A stretch of DNA of 64,000 nt. Origin: UBA7803 sp041686955 (GTDB lineage Bacteria; Pseudomonadota; Gammaproteobacteria; Pseudomonadales; Azotimanducaceae). The notes beneath the pieces are model-generated. The model saw only the letters and a program-made list of their open reading frames with translations. It was not told the origin of the DNA and did no database searches. Positions 63,134 through 64,000 of the stretch are shown piece by piece. Location of the stretch: contig JAWLCV010000006.1 in the NCBI GenBank assembly GCA_041686955.1, positions 20,917 through 84,916 on the forward strand. Reading direction: 5' to 3'. Position 1 is the stretch's first letter; the number at the start of each line of letters is the position of its first letter. Both the position numbers and the translations under genes were made by a program.

Positions 63134-63933
63134 GGCTCGCGCACCTGCATGTGCCGGATCAGGCGCTGATCGGCGTAGGTCTGCACGTCGAGCACCAGGC
63201 GCTCCTGGATGAGCTGGAGCTGGTGCATGAGAAACATGATGACGATGCTGATGACCAATGCGGTGAACGTGGAGTTGAACGCCACCCCCAGGCTCGCCGT
63301 GACGCCGGCGATGTCCCCCTCCACCGCCCGGTACGCCTGGCCGAGGGCCTCGCCGATACCACGCACGGTGCCGATGAAGCCGATGGAGGGTATGGCCCAG
63401 GCGATGTAGCGGACCATGGACAGCTCGCTGTCCAGGCGGTCGGTCTCGGCCTCCACGTTGGCCTTGACCGCCTCGGAGACGTCCTGGACGTTGCGGGTGG
63501 AGGCGAAGCGCTGCAGGGCGGCCTGGAGCGTTCGCGGAAGCAGGTAGTTCTGCGTGTCCTCCGGCAGCGCCTGGATGGAGCGGGCGTACTCGCGGGTGTC
63601 CTCCGGGAGGAGACTCATGCCTTCGCTCACCGGCACGATGTCCTGCTGAAGCAGGCTCCGCTCCTTCAGCGCCAGCCGTCCCTTGTAACCCATGATGGCC
63701 ATGGCCCAGAACATCAGCACGAAGCAGGCTTCCTGCTCGTAGTCCTTGAGCACCACGTACATGGAGCGGTCCTGGATGTAGGGCTGACCGGATTCGGCCA
63801 GCTCCATCTGCTGCTGCATGATGGCTTCCGCGTTGGGGCGGATCACCGTGATGTACACCAGGTGCACGATTACCAGGGACAGCACCAGGGCGCTGGCCTG
63901 ATAGATGAACTCGAAAGGAAGTTGACGCTTCAT
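63130..63933 (-). CDS. MotA/TolQ/ExbB-family proton channel, operon gene 1
   Basis: The 267-residue protein has TM segments at about residues 11-33 (YQASALVLSLVIVHLVYITV), 65-85 (EACFVLMFWAMAIMGYKG), 180-205 (YIAWAIPSIGFIGTVRGIGE) and 215-240 (GVTASLGVAFNSTFTALVIS). The last two carry the ExbB/TolQ/MotA signature (IPSIGFIGTVRGIG; ASLGVAFNSTFTALV). It is the first gene of the operon. I choose ATG 63933; a GTG at 63945 is an alternative. Its predicted partners are the two Asp-bearing vWA proteins encoded downstream. Confidence 0.87.
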   Translation of the reverse strand: MKRQLPFEFIYQASALVLSLVIVHLVYITVIRPNAEAIMQQQMELAESGQPYIQDRSMYVVLKDYEQEACFVLMFWAMAIMGYKGRLALKERSLLQQDIVPVSEGMSLLPEDTREYARSIQALPEDTQNYLLPRTLQAALQRFASTRNVQDVSEAVKANVEAETDRLDSELSMVRYIAWAIPSIGFIGTVRGIGEALGQAYRAVEGDIAGVTASLGVAFNSTFTALVISIVIMFLMHQLQLIQERLVLDVQTYADQRLIRHMQVREP

Positions 63934-63963
63934 GAATCGGAGCACGCGGCCGGAGCCGTCAGA

Positions 63964-63993
63964 GGTATCGCATTAAGGCTCATAGAAAGTCAA
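63964..63993 (-). promoter_or_regulatory. Weak sigma-70-like promoter of the channel/vWA operon
   Basis: On the minus strand TTGACT (63988-63993) is followed after 18 bp by GATACC (63964-63969). The -35 is good, the -10 poor. It is the only candidate between the operon and the window edge. Confidence 0.3.
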
Positions 63994-64000
63994 TCTACTC

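Noticed and set aside
58453..63933. Zorya anti-phage system
   Set aside because: The channel and single-TM proteins resemble the ZorAB principle, but there is no OmpA-type ZorB domain and no ZorC/ZorD helicase-nuclease genes in the window.

Overview
The window is a GC-rich bacterial chromosome segment with 64 kb of almost continuous coding sequence and two 100-base runs of N (3629-3728 and 8010-8109) that mark scaffold gaps. The layout of the flagellar genes (FleQ/FleR-type sigma-54 activators, FlhF and FlhG polarity proteins, FliA, MotC/MotD-type stator, FlgJ with a muramidase domain) points to a polarly flagellated gammaproteobacterium. An affiliation near the Chromatiales/Ectothiorhodospiraceae is an impression, not something the sequence proves.

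Region by region. (1) 1-5.9 kb: the 3' part of a CheB-CheR-PAS-histidine kinase-receiver fusion, running off the left edge and ending in a PEGS tandem repeat, convergent with a QseC/PmrB-like sensor kinase and OmpR-type regulator pair. (2) 5.9-7.1 kb: a TagB/TagF-like glycerophosphotransferase-family gene with a PmrA-like direct-repeat box upstream. (3) 7.1-50.7 kb: one very large flagellar cluster. flgAMN lie on the minus strand. flgBCDEFGHIJKL, fliC, flaG, fliD, fliS, fliT, a second fliS, fleQ, fleR, fliEFGHIJK, fliL, fliN, fliOPQR, flhBAFG, fliA, motC, motD, an HDOD-GAF gene, a possible small ORF and a DUF2802 gene lie on the plus strand. Sigma-54-type promoters are visible before flgB and fliK, and sigma-28 promoters before flgM and fliC. 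(4) 50.7-56.7 kb: a minus-strand sufBCDS-sufA-sufT-sufE iron-sulphur assembly operon with an IscR-like box upstream, and a divergent methyltransferase gene. (5) 57.5-58.45 kb: about 1 kb without a convincing gene, made of ~290-bp tandem repeats and a 200-bp foldback element. (6) 58.45-63.95 kb: a tightly coupled minus-strand operon encoding a MotA/TolQ/ExbB-like channel, an actin/Hsp70-like protein, two TolR/MotB-like membrane-anchored von Willebrand A proteins and two lipoproteins.

The flagellar set is nearly complete but has notable absences and deviations. fliM is missing between fliL and fliN. No fleS accompanies fleR, and the FleR receiver lacks its phospho-acceptor. FleQ carries GAITGA in place of GAFTGA. 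The usual cheYZAB block between fliA and motC is absent. FlgE is about three times normal size because of five internal repeats.

The best candidate for an undescribed system is the six-gene channel/vWA/actin-like/lipoprotein operon at the right end. Its composition suggests an ion-motive-force-driven envelope machine with two different plug/force-transducing subunits. This is an inference from domain architecture alone.
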